Source: Neotamlana laminarinivorans (GTDB lineage Bacteria > Bacteroidota > Bacteroidia > Flavobacteriales > Flavobacteriaceae). From it: DNA of 64,000 nt. The DNA is taken from NCBI RefSeq assembly GCF_020523925.1, contig NZ_JAJAPW010000002.1:372001-436000 (forward strand). The letters are read 5' to 3'. Under the pieces are notes generated by a model, which ran no database searches, was not told where the DNA came from, and saw only the letters and a list, made by a program, of their open reading frames with translations. Made by a program: the position numbers and the translations under genes. The number at the start of each line of letters is the position of its first letter. Position 1 is the first letter of the stretch. Below are positions 9,595 through 18,404 of this stretch, piece by piece.

Positions 9595-11700
9595 ATGAAA
9601 ACATTTAAATATATATTAAATATCGGTTTGCTTTTTGCTCTGATATTTGCATGTACTAACGAAGAGTTTGGTAGTACAGATTTTGCAAATTCTGCTAAAG
9701 CACCAGAAAATGTAGCTGCACAATTTACAGTTACTCAAGACAACACAGGTTTGGTAACCATAACACCAACAGCTATTGGTGCATCATGGTTTGATGTAGA
9801 TTTTGGAGATAATTCAGGTACCGAATCTGTAAATAATGGAGAAAACACAACACACACTTATGCCGAAGGAACTTACACAGTTTCACTAACAGCATATAAT
9901 ACAACAGGGTTAAAAACAACTTCAACACATCAATTAGAGGTATCATTTAACGCACCAGAAAACTTAGAAGTTATAATTGAAAACGATGCAGCAACTTCAA
10001 AATTAGTAAATGTAACAGCTACAGCCGACTATGCTGTAAGTTATGATGTTTACTTCGGTGAAGTAGATGATGAAACTCCTATAACCGTAAACATTGGCGA
10101 ATCTACTTCTTATCAATATCAAGATGCAGGAACTTATACTATTACAGTTGTTGCAATGGGTGCTGCTATTGAAACAACAACATATACAGAAGAGTTTGTA
10201 GTTACAGCTATTTTACAACCTTTAGCTAGTGCCCCAACACCTCCAAGTAGAAATACAGAAGATGTTATATCAATTTTTAGCGATGCTTACACAAATGTAG
10301 CTGATACAGATTATTTTCCAGATTGGGGACAAGCAGGACAAGGTAGTTCTTGGTCAAGCTTTGATTTAAATGGAGACAATATGCTTCAATACATTAATTT
10401 AAGTTATCAAGGTATTCAGTTTGGTTCTTCACAAAATGTTTCAAACATGGAATATTTACATTTAGATGTATGGACTACAGATGTAAACCAATTAGAAACA
10501 TCATTAATAAATATTCCTGCCGATGGTTCTGGTTCTACTGAAGCACCTATTATAAGCGATTTAGTAGCAAACGAATGGGTGAGTATAGATATTCCAATTT
10601 CAGATTATACAGATCAAGGTTTAACAGTAAGTGAAATTTTACAACTAAAGTTTGTGGGTATAGATTGGGCAGCAGGTACAGTGTTCATAGATAATATATA
10701 CTTTTATAAATCACCATCAATAGCATCAACAGGAATTATTGGTACATGGAGACTAGCAAGTGAAGCAGGAGCTTTAGGTGTTGGTCCTAGTTCTGGTGAT
10801 ATTTCATGGTGGAATTGTGATGATGCTTGTGTAACTAGTAGAGCATGCTATTACGATGATGAATATATTTTTAATGCAGATGGTTCTTTTCAAAATATAT
10901 TAGGTTCAGAAACTTGGGTTGAAGCTTGGCAAGGTGGAAGTGATGCTTGCGGAACACCTGTTTACCCTCACGATGGCTCTAATGCTGCCACTTATACTTA
11001 CGATTCAGCAAGCGGAACAGTAACTTTAAACGGACTAGGTGCTTTTTTAGGGTTACCAAAAGCATATAATTCTGGAGAAATTTCAAACCCTGCCGATGCA
11101 CCTTCAACAGTAACTTACAATGTTACTTTAGCTAATAATGATACTGAAATGTATGTAGAAATTGAATCAGGATCTGGTGTTTTTTGGCAATATAAATTTG
11201 TAAAAGATAGCGCTACAGTTTCGCCTTTAGCTGGAACATGGCAAATAGCAAATGAAGCAGGAGCTTTAGGTGTAGGACCTGCAGTTGGAGATATAACATG
11301 GTGGAATTGTGATGATGCTTGTGTAACAAGCAGATCATGTTATTATGATGATACCTATGTGTTTGGTACAGATGGATCTTTCCAAAATGTATTAGGTTCA
11401 GAAACTTGGGTTGAAGCTTGGCAAGGCGGAAGTGATGCTTGCGGAACGCCTGTTTATCCTCATGATGGTACAAATGCAGCAACTTACACATATGATTCAG
11501 TAAATGGTACACTTACTCTAGATGGATTAGGAGCTTATATTGGTTTAGCTAAAGCTTATAATTCAGGAGAAATAGCTAACCCTGCAGATACACCATCTTC
11601 AGTTATTTATAATATTTCTTTCATAGATTCTAGTACAATAAACGTATATATCGAGTCTGGTTCAGGAGTATTTTGGCAATATAAGCTTGTAAAAATTTAA
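9595..11700 (+). CDS. PKD-domain surface glycan-binding lipoprotein with duplicated C-terminal module
   Basis: In the position normally held by SusE/SusF-like proteins is this 701-residue lipoprotein (lipobox FAC, Cys20). It has two PKD-like beta domains (about 30-115, with the DFGDNSG turn, and 118-205). A central beta-rich region (about 222-375) resembles a carbohydrate-binding jelly roll. Two C-terminal modules follow, starting at residues 383 and 547 (164-residue period), each with GTW, GVGP, WWNCDDACVTSR, ETWVEAWQGGSDACG and FWQYK. I see no catalytic motif. It probably binds beta-glucan at the surface and feeds SusCD. A related module sits in the next gene's GH16 protein. Confidence 0.8.
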   Translation: MKTFKYILNIGLLFALIFACTNEEFGSTDFANSAKAPENVAAQFTVTQDNTGLVTITPTAIGASWFDVDFGDNSGTESVNNGENTTHTYAEGTYTVSLTAYNTTGLKTTSTHQLEVSFNAPENLEVIIENDAATSKLVNVTATADYAVSYDVYFGEVDDETPITVNIGESTSYQYQDAGTYTITVVAMGAAIETTTYTEEFVVTAILQPLASAPTPPSRNTEDVISIFSDAYTNVADTDYFPDWGQAGQGSSWSSFDLNGDNMLQYINLSYQGIQFGSSQNVSNMEYLHLDVWTTDVNQLETSLINIPADGSGSTEAPIISDLVANEWVSIDIPISDYTDQGLTVSEILQLKFVGIDWAAGTVFIDNIYFYKSPSIASTGIIGTWRLASEAGALGVGPSSGDISWWNCDDACVTSRACYYDDEYIFNADGSFQNILGSETWVEAWQGGSDACGTPVYPHDGSNAATYTYDSASGTVTLNGLGAFLGLPKAYNSGEISNPADAPSTVTYNVTLANNDTEMYVEIESGSGVFWQYKFVKDSATVSPLAGTWQIANEAGALGVGPAVGDITWWNCDDACVTSRSCYYDDTYVFGTDGSFQNVLGSETWVEAWQGGSDACGTPVYPHDGTNAATYTYDSVNGTLTLDGLGAYIGLAKAYNSGEIANPADTPSSVIYNISFIDSSTINVYIESGSGVFWQYKLVKI
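10741..11697 (+). repeat. Tandem intragenic duplication (492-bp period)
   Basis: The DNA encoding the last two modules of the PKD lipoprotein is duplicated in tandem. Copy 1 begins at 10741 and copy 2 at 11233, a 492-bp (164-codon) offset that keeps the frame. Many residues are identical between copies (for example WWNCDDACVTSR and ETWVEAWQGGSDACGTPVY). Synonymous differences are scattered throughout, so the duplication is not brand new. Confidence 0.85.
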
Positions 11701-11711
11701 AAATATAGAGT

Positions 11712-13397
11712 ATGAAAAATTTAAAATATATAATAGGAATTTTGCTTCTAGCATTAATTTCTTTTAGCTGTGAGGAAGAAAATTACGAATTGGGCGACAT
11801 TGTTGCTCCATCAAATATTGAAGTCAGTTATACCATACAAGGTCAAGATACTAGCGATCCAGAATTAGAATATGGCGATGGCACAGGTTATGTAGATTTT
11901 GTTGTTACTGCAGATAATGCTATAAGTTATAAAATTAATTATGGAGATGGTACGTCGGAGGTTGTTCCAACAGGAGAAGTTACCAAGCGCTATAGTTTAC
12001 CAGATGCTAATACATATACCGTAATTGTTACCGCTATAGGTGTTACAGGTACATCCTCTACAATGAGCTTAGATATTACTGTATATAGTTCATTCTCAGA
12101 TGTTGAGGTTGTGGAGTTTTTAGCAGGAGATAATGCAGGCGATTCAAAAACGTGGTATTGGGCAGCTAATCAAGCTGCTCATATTGGCCTAGGTCCAGTT
12201 GAAGATGATTATGGAAATGGTGAATTTGCTTGGCCTGCTTGGTGGAATGCTATTGGTCCTTGGGATGAAGAAAAATATTGTATGTATACAAATGAGTTTG
12301 TATTTACTAGGCTTGATGAAGATGGAACTATGACTTTTGAACAATCTGTAGGTCCTGCATTTGTACCCGGTACTTACGCAGCTAAAATAGGAATTGATGG
12401 CGATGTTTGTCATGATGAAACTGTTGTTACATCCATGTTTGGAGTTAAAAATGTGAGTTTTGCACCTTCTTCGTCTAAAGCTGCTCTTGAAGGTTCTTAT
12501 AATGACGAACCTTATCGAGGAACAGAATTTACAATTGCCGATGATGGATTCATGGGATGGTATGTAGGAGCTAGTTCTTATGATATTATTTCAGTTACAG
12601 ATGAAGAATTAATTGTAAGAATTATTGAAAATGGCAACGATTATACTTGGTATCAGGTATTTACATCTACAAAACCCGTTGAAGGTGTTATTGATGCCGA
12701 TTATGAGTTTGAAACTTTGGTATGGTCTGACGAATTTGATACCGATGGGGCTCCTAATCCTGATAACTGGACTTACGATCTAGGTGATGGTGGTTGGGGT
12801 AATGGCGAATCCCAAACGTATACTTCAGATGCAGATAATGTAATTGTAGATGGTGGATACCTTAAAATTACAGCCAAATCAGATGGAAATGGTGGTTATA
12901 CTTCTGCCAGATTAAAATCTCAAGGGTTACAGTCGTTTGGGTATGCTCGTGTAGAGGTAAGTGCAAAATTACCTAGTGCTCAAGGTACTTGGCCAGCTAT
13001 TTGGATGTTAGGCGATAGTTTTTCTACAGTAGGTTGGCCACATTGTGGAGAAATGGACATTATGGAGCAAACAGGAGCCGATAAAGATCGTGTTTTAGGT
13101 ACTGTGCATTGGTTTGATGATGGAACAAATGCTAATGCGAGTTATGGAGAATCAACTGATATAACTAATGCATCTTCAGAATTTCATTTGTATACCATTG
13201 AGTATACGGAAAGTGCAATTAAAATTTATCTCGATGATGTACAGTATTACGAGCTTACCAATAACTCAAGTTTACCTTTTAACGATCCATTTTTCATCAT
13301 ATTAAATATAGCAATGGGAGGTACTTTAGGAGGAACTATTGATTCTGGTTTTACTGAAGATACTATGGAAATTGATTATGTAAGAGTTTACCAATAA
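11712..13397 (+). CDS. GH16 endo-beta-glucanase (laminarinase-type) lipoprotein with PKD and accessory module
   Basis: This 561-residue enzyme probably cuts beta-1,3-glucan (laminarin) at the cell surface. It has a lipobox (SFSC, Cys20), a PKD-like domain (about 30-127; INYGDGTSE), an accessory module (about 146-318) related to the C-terminal modules of the preceding protein, and a GH16 catalytic domain (about 333-561). The catalytic signature GEMDIME gives nucleophile Glu447, Asp449 and acid/base Glu452. The extra Met between Asp and Glu is the beta-bulge typical of laminarinase-type GH16. It follows the PKD gene by 11 bp and precedes the GH3 gene by 3 bp. Exact linkage specificity cannot be read from sequence. 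Confidence 0.9.
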   Translation: MKNLKYIIGILLLALISFSCEEENYELGDIVAPSNIEVSYTIQGQDTSDPELEYGDGTGYVDFVVTADNAISYKINYGDGTSEVVPTGEVTKRYSLPDANTYTVIVTAIGVTGTSSTMSLDITVYSSFSDVEVVEFLAGDNAGDSKTWYWAANQAAHIGLGPVEDDYGNGEFAWPAWWNAIGPWDEEKYCMYTNEFVFTRLDEDGTMTFEQSVGPAFVPGTYAAKIGIDGDVCHDETVVTSMFGVKNVSFAPSSSKAALEGSYNDEPYRGTEFTIADDGFMGWYVGASSYDIISVTDEELIVRIIENGNDYTWYQVFTSTKPVEGVIDADYEFETLVWSDEFDTDGAPNPDNWTYDLGDGGWGNGESQTYTSDADNVIVDGGYLKITAKSDGNGGYTSARLKSQGLQSFGYARVEVSAKLPSAQGTWPAIWMLGDSFSTVGWPHCGEMDIMEQTGADKDRVLGTVHWFDDGTNANASYGESTDITNASSEFHLYTIEYTESAIKIYLDDVQYYELTNNSSLPFNDPFFIILNIAMGGTLGGTIDSGFTEDTMEIDYVRVYQ

Positions 13398-13400
13398 GAT

Positions 13401-15683
13401 ATGAAGCAGTTAAAAATATACGCTCTAGTTGTTTTATTTACAACTTTAAGTTGTGGTAAAAATAATGATGATAAAAAGGTTGAAAATAGTTCGGTTTCTT
13501 CAAGTTTAGATAGTAAAGTTGACTCGTTACTTTCTAAAATGACTTTAGAGGAAAAAATTGGGCAAATGAACCAGTACAATGGGTTTTGGGATGTTACTGG
13601 ACCAACACCAGAGAATGGAGACGCGGCTAAAAAATACGAGCATTTACGCAAAGGTTATGTAGGTTCTATGCTTAATGTAACAGGAGTTGAAAATGTTCGT
13701 GCTGTACAAAAAATAGCCGTAGAAGAAACCCGATTAGGCATTCCGCTTATCATTGGTTTCGATGTTATTCATGGGTTTAAAACTTTAAGTCCAATTCCGT
13801 TGGCAGAATCTGCTAGTTGGGATTTGGAGGCCATCAAAAAATCGGCTGAAGTTGCAGCACTTGAAGCTTCTGCGGCAGGTATAAACTGGACTTTTGCTCC
13901 AATGGTCGATATTTCTCGCGATGCGCGTTGGGGTCGTGTTATGGAAGGCGCTGGTGAAGATCCGTTTTTAGGTTCTAAAATTGGAGTAGCCAGAATTGAA
14001 GGGTTTCAAGGTGTAGATTTAGGTTTAGAGCATACCATAGCCGCCTGTGCAAAACATTGGGCAGGTTATGGTTTTGCCGAGGCTGGTAGAGATTACAATA
14101 CAGTTGATGTTGGTACATCTACTTTAAACAATATAATTTTTCCACCATTTGAAGCTGCTGTAAATGCGAATGTAAGAACCTTTATGAATTCTTTTAACGA
14201 GCTTAATGGCATTCCGGCAACAGGAAATAGTTATTTACAACGTGATATTTTAAAAGGAAAATGGAATTTTGATGGTTTTGTTATTTCCGATTGGGGCTCT
14301 ATGATAGAAATGGTAAATCATGGTTTTGCAAAAGATAAAAAACAGGCTGCTGAATTATCTGCTATTGCAGGATCAGATATGGATATGGAATCGTATGCTT
14401 ATGTTTCAGAATTAGCAAATTTGGTTAACGAGGGTAAAGTTTCAGAAGATTTAATAAATGATGCGGTTAAACGCATTTTACGTGTAAAATTCGAGTTAGG
14501 TTTATTTGACGATCCTTATAAATACTGCAATTTAGAGCGTGAAAAAGAAGTAACTGGAAGCCAAAAAATACACGATGCTGTTCTAGATATCGCTAAAAAA
14601 TCTGTAGTGCTTTTAAAAAATGAAAATAATATACTTCCATTAAAAAAAGAAGGTCAAAATATAGCTATAATAGGGGCTTTAGCTAACGATAAAACAAGTC
14701 CGTTAGGAAGCTGGAGAATAGGAGCAGAGGATGGTACAGCGGTATCTTTTTTAGAAGGCATGAAACACTATCCAAATAATAAAATTAGTTACGCAAAAGG
14801 TGCTAATATAATTACAGGAGACGCTTCTTTTCCTTTTGAATTAAACATTAATACAACCGATAAAAGTGAGTTTGGTAAAGCAGTTTCAACGGCTAAAAAT
14901 GCAGATGTGGTTGTTATGGTTTTGGGAGAACACGCTTTTCAAAGTGGTGAGGCTCGAAGCAGATCAGAATTAGGTTTACCAGGTGTTCAACAAGAATTGT
15001 TAGAAGCTGTTTATGCAGTAAATAAAAACATCGTTTTGGTGTTAAACAATGGTCGTCCGCTAACTATTCCGTGGGCAGATGCTCACATTCCAGCTATTGT
15101 TGAAGCATGGCATTTAGGAACGCAAAGTGGAAATGCTGTTGCTCAAGTTTTGTATGGCGATTATAACCCAAGCGGTAAATTACCAATGACGTTTCCAAGA
15201 AGCGTAGGGCAAGTGCCTATATATTACAACTATAAAAATACTGGAAGGCCAACAGCAAACGAACCAAATAGTGTGTTTTGGTCGCATTACACCGACGTGA
15301 GTAATACACCGCTGTATCCGTTTGGTCATGGTTTAAGTTATACAACGTTTCAATATGCTAACTTAAATGTAACTGTTAAAAGTGGAAATGAAGTTGAGGT
15401 ATCTTTCAATTTAAAAAACACAGGAAGTATAAAAGGTAAGGAAGTAGCTCAGGTTTACATTCGCGATTTATTTGCAAGTGTAACTCGTCCTGTAAAAGAA
15501 TTAAAAGGTTTTGAGTTAGTTGAACTAGAGCCTGGTGAAACGAAGCAAATTACTGTAACATTAACCGAAAAAGAACTAGGTTTTTATAATAATTCTGGTG
15601 ATTATGTTGTAGAACCTGGAGATTTTACAGTGTTTGTTGGTGGTAGTTCTAACACGGCTTTAGAAAGCAATTTTACATTATAA
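13401..15683 (+). CDS. bglX: GH3 beta-glucosidase (BglX-like) lipoprotein
   Basis: The 760-residue product probably releases glucose from the non-reducing end of glucan oligosaccharides. Its N-terminus MKQLKIYALVVLFTTLSC carries a lipobox cysteine at residue 18, so it is membrane-anchored, most likely facing the periplasm. The order is the GH3 N-terminal barrel (about 45-365; nucleophile Asp297 in VISDWGS), the GH3 C-terminal domain (about 400-620; Glu517 in QSGEARSRSELGLPG is a candidate acid/base) and a fibronectin-III-like domain (about 660-750). Length and architecture match BglX. It lies 3 bp after the GH16 gene and 3 bp before the second GH16. A beta-glucosidase completes the laminarin pathway seen in this operon. 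Confidence 0.92.
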   Translation: MKQLKIYALVVLFTTLSCGKNNDDKKVENSSVSSSLDSKVDSLLSKMTLEEKIGQMNQYNGFWDVTGPTPENGDAAKKYEHLRKGYVGSMLNVTGVENVRAVQKIAVEETRLGIPLIIGFDVIHGFKTLSPIPLAESASWDLEAIKKSAEVAALEASAAGINWTFAPMVDISRDARWGRVMEGAGEDPFLGSKIGVARIEGFQGVDLGLEHTIAACAKHWAGYGFAEAGRDYNTVDVGTSTLNNIIFPPFEAAVNANVRTFMNSFNELNGIPATGNSYLQRDILKGKWNFDGFVISDWGSMIEMVNHGFAKDKKQAAELSAIAGSDMDMESYAYVSELANLVNEGKVSEDLINDAVKRILRVKFELGLFDDPYKYCNLEREKEVTGSQKIHDAVLDIAKKSVVLLKNENNILPLKKEGQNIAIIGALANDKTSPLGSWRIGAEDGTAVSFLEGMKHYPNNKISYAKGANIITGDASFPFELNINTTDKSEFGKAVSTAKNADVVVMVLGEHAFQSGEARSRSELGLPGVQQELLEAVYAVNKNIVLVLNNGRPLTIPWADAHIPAIVEAWHLGTQSGNAVAQVLYGDYNPSGKLPMTFPRSVGQVPIYYNYKNTGRPTANEPNSVFWSHYTDVSNTPLYPFGHGLSYTTFQYANLNVTVKSGNEVEVSFNLKNTGSIKGKEVAQVYIRDLFASVTRPVKELKGFELVELEPGETKQITVTLTEKELGFYNNSGDYVVEPGDFTVFVGGSSNTALESNFTL

Positions 15684-15686
15684 AAG

Positions 15687-16457
15687 ATGAAACCAAGTTT
15701 AGTTATTGTTCTTTTCCTAAGTATTTTTTCTTGTAAAGGTCAGGATACAGAATTACTATGGGAAGAAAATTTTGATGGAAACACTTTAAATGAATCCGTT
15801 TGGAATTTCGAGCTAGGTTATGGGTGTCCAAACTTATGTGGTTGGGGAAACAACGAGCTTCAAGAGTATACAAAAACCAATCATAAGGTCGCAAATGGTT
15901 TACTTACTATTACTGCAAAACATGAAGATTCGGTGTATTCTTCAACAAGAATAACAACCAAAAATAAATTTCAATTTAAATATGGAAAAATTGAAGCTAG
16001 AGCTAAATTACCTGTTGGTAAAGGCTTGTGGCCAGCTTTTTGGATGTTAGGTAGTAATATTGATAAGGTAGGCTGGCCAAAATGTGGTGAAATAGACATT
16101 TTGGAATATGTGGGTAAGGAACCGCATAAAATTTTTAATTCGTTGCACACGCAAAATAGCCATGGTAATACCATCAATACAAAAAAGACAAAAATTGATA
16201 AAATAGAGGAAGGTTTCCACATTTACACAGCCAATTGGACCGAAACTAAAATTGAGTTTTTTGTAGACAATGAGTTGTTATACACCTTTGCAACAGATGA
16301 ATTAGAGAATGATAATATTTGGCCTTTTAATCAATCGTTTTACGTTATTCTAAACTTGGCAATTGGCGGTAATTTTGGTGGTCCAGAGGTTGATGATTCT
16401 ATTTTTCCGCAAGAATTTGTAATAGATTATATTAAAGTTTACAAGCATAAAAATTAA
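15687..16457 (+). CDS. Compact GH16 beta-glucanase lipoprotein
   Basis: This 256-residue enzyme is a second laminarinase-type GH16, almost entirely catalytic domain. A short lipoprotein signal ends at Cys16 (IFSC). The GH16 fold follows, with GEIDILE giving Glu135 (nucleophile), Asp137 and Glu140 (acid/base), and GLWPAFWMLG upstream. It lacks the PKD and accessory modules of the larger GH16 at 11712. It may therefore work on soluble or periplasmic oligomers, while the larger one works on polymer; this division is inference. It is the last gene of the operon and is followed by a strong intrinsic terminator. Confidence 0.9.
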   Translation: MKPSLVIVLFLSIFSCKGQDTELLWEENFDGNTLNESVWNFELGYGCPNLCGWGNNELQEYTKTNHKVANGLLTITAKHEDSVYSSTRITTKNKFQFKYGKIEARAKLPVGKGLWPAFWMLGSNIDKVGWPKCGEIDILEYVGKEPHKIFNSLHTQNSHGNTINTKKTKIDKIEEGFHIYTANWTETKIEFFVDNELLYTFATDELENDNIWPFNQSFYVILNLAIGGNFGGPEVDDSIFPQEFVIDYIKVYKHKN

Positions 16458-16514
16458 ATAGTATCTGATTAATAGCACTTAAAACGTTTAGTTTTTAGTT
16501 TGTTTGTAGTTTGT

Positions 16515-16548
16515 AAAACGAGGGTTAATTACCCTCGTTTTTATTTTT
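16515..16548 (+). terminator. Intrinsic terminator of the glucan operon
   Basis: The perfect 11-bp stem AAAACGAGGGT (16515-16525) / ACCCTCGTTTT (16531-16541) has loop TAATT and is followed by a T-rich tail. It lies about 60 bp after the last GH16 gene. Confidence 0.85.
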
Positions 16549-16625
16549 GTACAAAATCGTGTATCTTAAATAGTTTTATAGTTTAAAAAATTGCTTTATT
16601 TTGTATTTAAACCACCACAGCATTT

Positions 16626-17306
16626 ATGTTTGATGATATTTTAGCGGCAATTCCTTTTGGTATTATTTTATCCTTTACAATAGGGCCTGTATTTTTTGTT
16701 TTACTTGAAACTAGTGCAACTAAAGGCATAAAAAGTGCATTAATATTTGATTCTGGAGTTATTCTTGCCGATATACTTTTTATTATAGTTGCTTTTTTTA
16801 GTACCAATAAACTTTTAGATAAAATTAAAGACGATCCTAATTTTTTAATTTTTGGAGGTGTTTTACTTACAGCTTATGGTGTTATTACATTTATAAAAAC
16901 TTCAAAATCGTTTAGGGAAATTGTTAGAGAATATCATAAAGTAGAGATTAAAAAGGGCTACGGAAAGCTATTTTTAAAAGGTTTCCTACTCAATTTTATA
17001 AATATTGGGGTGTTATTAGGTTGGGTTGCTTTTATTGTATTAGCAAACAGCTTAACAAGCTCTAAAAATGGAGTAATTGTTTTTTTATCAACTATTTTAA
17101 TAGTGTATTTATTGGTAGATATTATTAAAATAATTATTGCAAAAAAATTGAAGAATAAGTTAACGCCGCGCGCTATTTTTAAAACCAAAAAAATTATTGC
17201 TTTAGTTATTTTAGGTTTTGGTATTTTATTATTGGTTCAAGGGTTTTTTCCTAAGGAAAAGGAATTAATAAAAGAAAAGTTTGAACAAATTAACCCTATT
17301 AGCTGA
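16626..17306 (+). CDS. LysE family transporter
   Basis: This 226-residue inner-membrane protein matches the LysE/RhtB exporter family. The N-terminus has AAIPFGIILSFTIGPVFFVLLETS followed by a glycine-containing helix (KGIKSALIFDSGVILADILFIIVAFF). About six hydrophobic segments span roughly residues 5-28, 37-60, 70-92, 115-140, 145-168 and 185-205. Family members export amino acids or related metabolites; the substrate here is unknown. The ATG at 16626 opens at the conserved N-terminus. It stands alone after the glucan operon terminator and converges on the cupin gene. Confidence 0.8.
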   Translation: MFDDILAAIPFGIILSFTIGPVFFVLLETSATKGIKSALIFDSGVILADILFIIVAFFSTNKLLDKIKDDPNFLIFGGVLLTAYGVITFIKTSKSFREIVREYHKVEIKKGYGKLFLKGFLLNFINIGVLLGWVAFIVLANSLTSSKNGVIVFLSTILIVYLLVDIIKIIIAKKLKNKLTPRAIFKTKKIIALVILGFGILLLVQGFFPKEKELIKEKFEQINPIS

Positions 17307-17318
17307 TAGCGTAAAGTT

Positions 17319-17362
17319 GGTTTTACAAAGAGAAAACCCTTTCGAATTTTCTCTTGTAAACC
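17319..17362. terminator. Probable bidirectional terminator between convergent genes
   Basis: A long imperfect stem lies between the convergent LysE and cupin genes. The left arm GGTTTTACAAAGAGAAAA (17319-17336) pairs with TTTTCTCTTGTAAACC (17347-17362), with two single-base bulges and a 10-nt loop. Confidence 0.6.
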
Positions 17363-17375
17363 AGTATTTTAGTAA

Positions 17376-17750
17376 TTATTTTTTGTCTCCGAAATAAGAC
17401 ACACCATCACCAGTTAAGAAATCTTCTCTAACTGGGCTAAAAGTATCAATTAAAATTCCAGCTTCTAAACAAACAGCGCTGTGTAATAAGTTTGGCTCGA
17501 TGTAAACACCATCACCAGCTTCAACAATTTGTTTTACGCCATCAATTTCAAACTCAAATTTTCCGGCAGCACAATATGTAGCTTGTGTATGAAAATGTTT
17601 ATGAGGAGAACCTAAAGCTCCTTTTTCAAATTTTACTTGTACCATCATTATTTGGTTATCGTAACCTAAGAATTTTCTAGATACACCTCCACCAAGGTCT
17701 TCCCAATCCATATCTTTAGTAATGATGTACTTGTCGCTAAATCTTTGCAT
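17376..17750 (-). CDS. Single-domain cupin protein
   Basis: This 124-residue cytoplasmic protein is a small cupin. Metal-binding cupin motif 1 appears as SPHKHFHTQATYCAAGKFEFEIDG and motif 2 as GDGVYIEPNLLHSAV. The histidines in HKHFH and the later LLH are the expected metal ligands. Cupins of this size include dioxygenase-like enzymes and sugar- or effector-binding proteins, and the sequence does not identify the substrate. No signal peptide is present. It is transcribed leftward, downstream of tRNA-Cys but separated from it by that tRNA's terminator, so it should have its own promoter. Confidence 0.75.
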   Translation of the reverse strand: MQRFSDKYIITKDMDWEDLGGGVSRKFLGYDNQIMMVQVKFEKGALGSPHKHFHTQATYCAAGKFEFEIDGVKQIVEAGDGVYIEPNLLHSAVCLEAGILIDTFSPVREDFLTGDGVSYFGDKK

Positions 17751-17857
17751 GTTATTATATTTTTAGTTATTCCTTGTGCAAGATAATTTATTTCTACGGA
17801 AGTTAAAATGACAAAAGTTAGATTTTTAAATTCTACAGTGTTTAAAAAGTTTTTATA

Positions 17858-17896
17858 CAAAAAAAGCCTCCAGAAATACTGAAAGCTTTTTGTTTT
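17858..17896 (-). terminator. Terminator downstream of tRNA-Cys
   Basis: Read on the minus strand, AAAAAGCTTTC pairs with GGAGGCTTTTT (with G-U pairs) around a 9-nt loop and is followed by T residues. It sits directly 3' of the tRNA gene. Confidence 0.65.
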
Positions 17897-17898
17897 GA

Positions 17899-17968
17899 GG
17901 CGTCTAGCGGATTCGAACCGCTGTACAAGGTTTTGCAGACCTCTACCTAGCCACTCGGTCAAGACGCC
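17899..17968 (-). tRNA. tRNA-Cys (GCA)
   Basis: On the minus strand a 70-nt cloverleaf can be drawn. The acceptor stem is GGCGTCT/AGACGCC, the anticodon stem-loop is GAGGT-CTGCAAA-ACCTT with anticodon GCA, and the T arm is GCGGTTCGAATCCGC. CCA is not encoded. A -7 promoter motif lies 12 bp upstream and a terminator just downstream, so it is an independent transcription unit. Confidence 0.93.
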
Positions 17969-17980
17969 GTAATTGGAGTG

Positions 17981-17988
17981 CAAATGTA
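17981..17988 (-). promoter_or_regulatory. -7 element of tRNA-Cys
   Basis: On the minus strand this reads TACATTTG, an exact match to the Bacteroidota -7 consensus TAnnTTTG. It lies 12 bases upstream of the mature tRNA 5' end. No clear -33 TTG was seen. Confidence 0.55.
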
Positions 17989-18019
17989 AAAAAAAATAAG
18001 ACTAATTTATACGTAAGTT

Positions 18020-18382
18020 TTATTTTTTCCTTTTATCTGTCATTTTTATGGTCACTTTAGCCACATCGCCACCAATTGGTGGATTAATTTTGCTTACCCA
18101 AACAGTTGCTTTTTTAACTAATTTGTCTTCGTTAAAAATACGATCTAAAATGCGTCTTGCCACCGTTTCAAGTAAATGTGAAGGTTTTGCCATTTCTTCT
18201 TTTATAATACGGTTTAAAAAAACATAATCTACCGTATCGCTTAATTGGTCGGTTTTTGCCGAAGGTTGTAAATTAGCTTCAACCTCTAAATCTACGCGGT
18301 AATCGCTGCCAATTTTAGTTTCTTCTTTTAAACACCCATGATAGGCAAACACACGAATGTTTTCAACTTTTATAATTCCCAT
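18020..18382 (-). CDS. folB: Dihydroneopterin aldolase
   Basis: FolB converts 7,8-dihydroneopterin to 6-hydroxymethyl-dihydropterin in folate synthesis. From ATG at 18382 the product is 120 residues, normal for the family. MGIIKVENIRVFAYHGCLKEE, LSDTVDYVFL, HLLETVARRI and KINPPIGGDVAKVTI match conserved FolB segments, including the active-site Tyr and Glu region. A longer frame from 18406 exists, but its extra start lies inside the dispersed palindromic repeat at 18405-18424 and adds residues outside the family. The 18382 start is therefore preferred. TATTTTTG (minus strand, 18394-18387) is an exact -7 motif only 4 bases from this ATG. Confidence 0.9.
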   Translation of the reverse strand: MGIIKVENIRVFAYHGCLKEETKIGSDYRVDLEVEANLQPSAKTDQLSDTVDYVFLNRIIKEEMAKPSHLLETVARRILDRIFNEDKLVKKATVWVSKINPPIGGDVAKVTIKMTDKRKK

Positions 18383-18404
18383 ATTGCAAAAATAATACTT
18401 TTTC

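Noticed and set aside
11213-11512. Antisense frame inside the PKD lipoprotein gene
   Set aside because: His/Leu-rich composition is a shadow of the repeated module on the other strand.
17666-17983. 105-codon reverse frame
   Set aside because: It reads through tRNA-Cys and its terminator and overlaps the cupin gene. It has no family resemblance.
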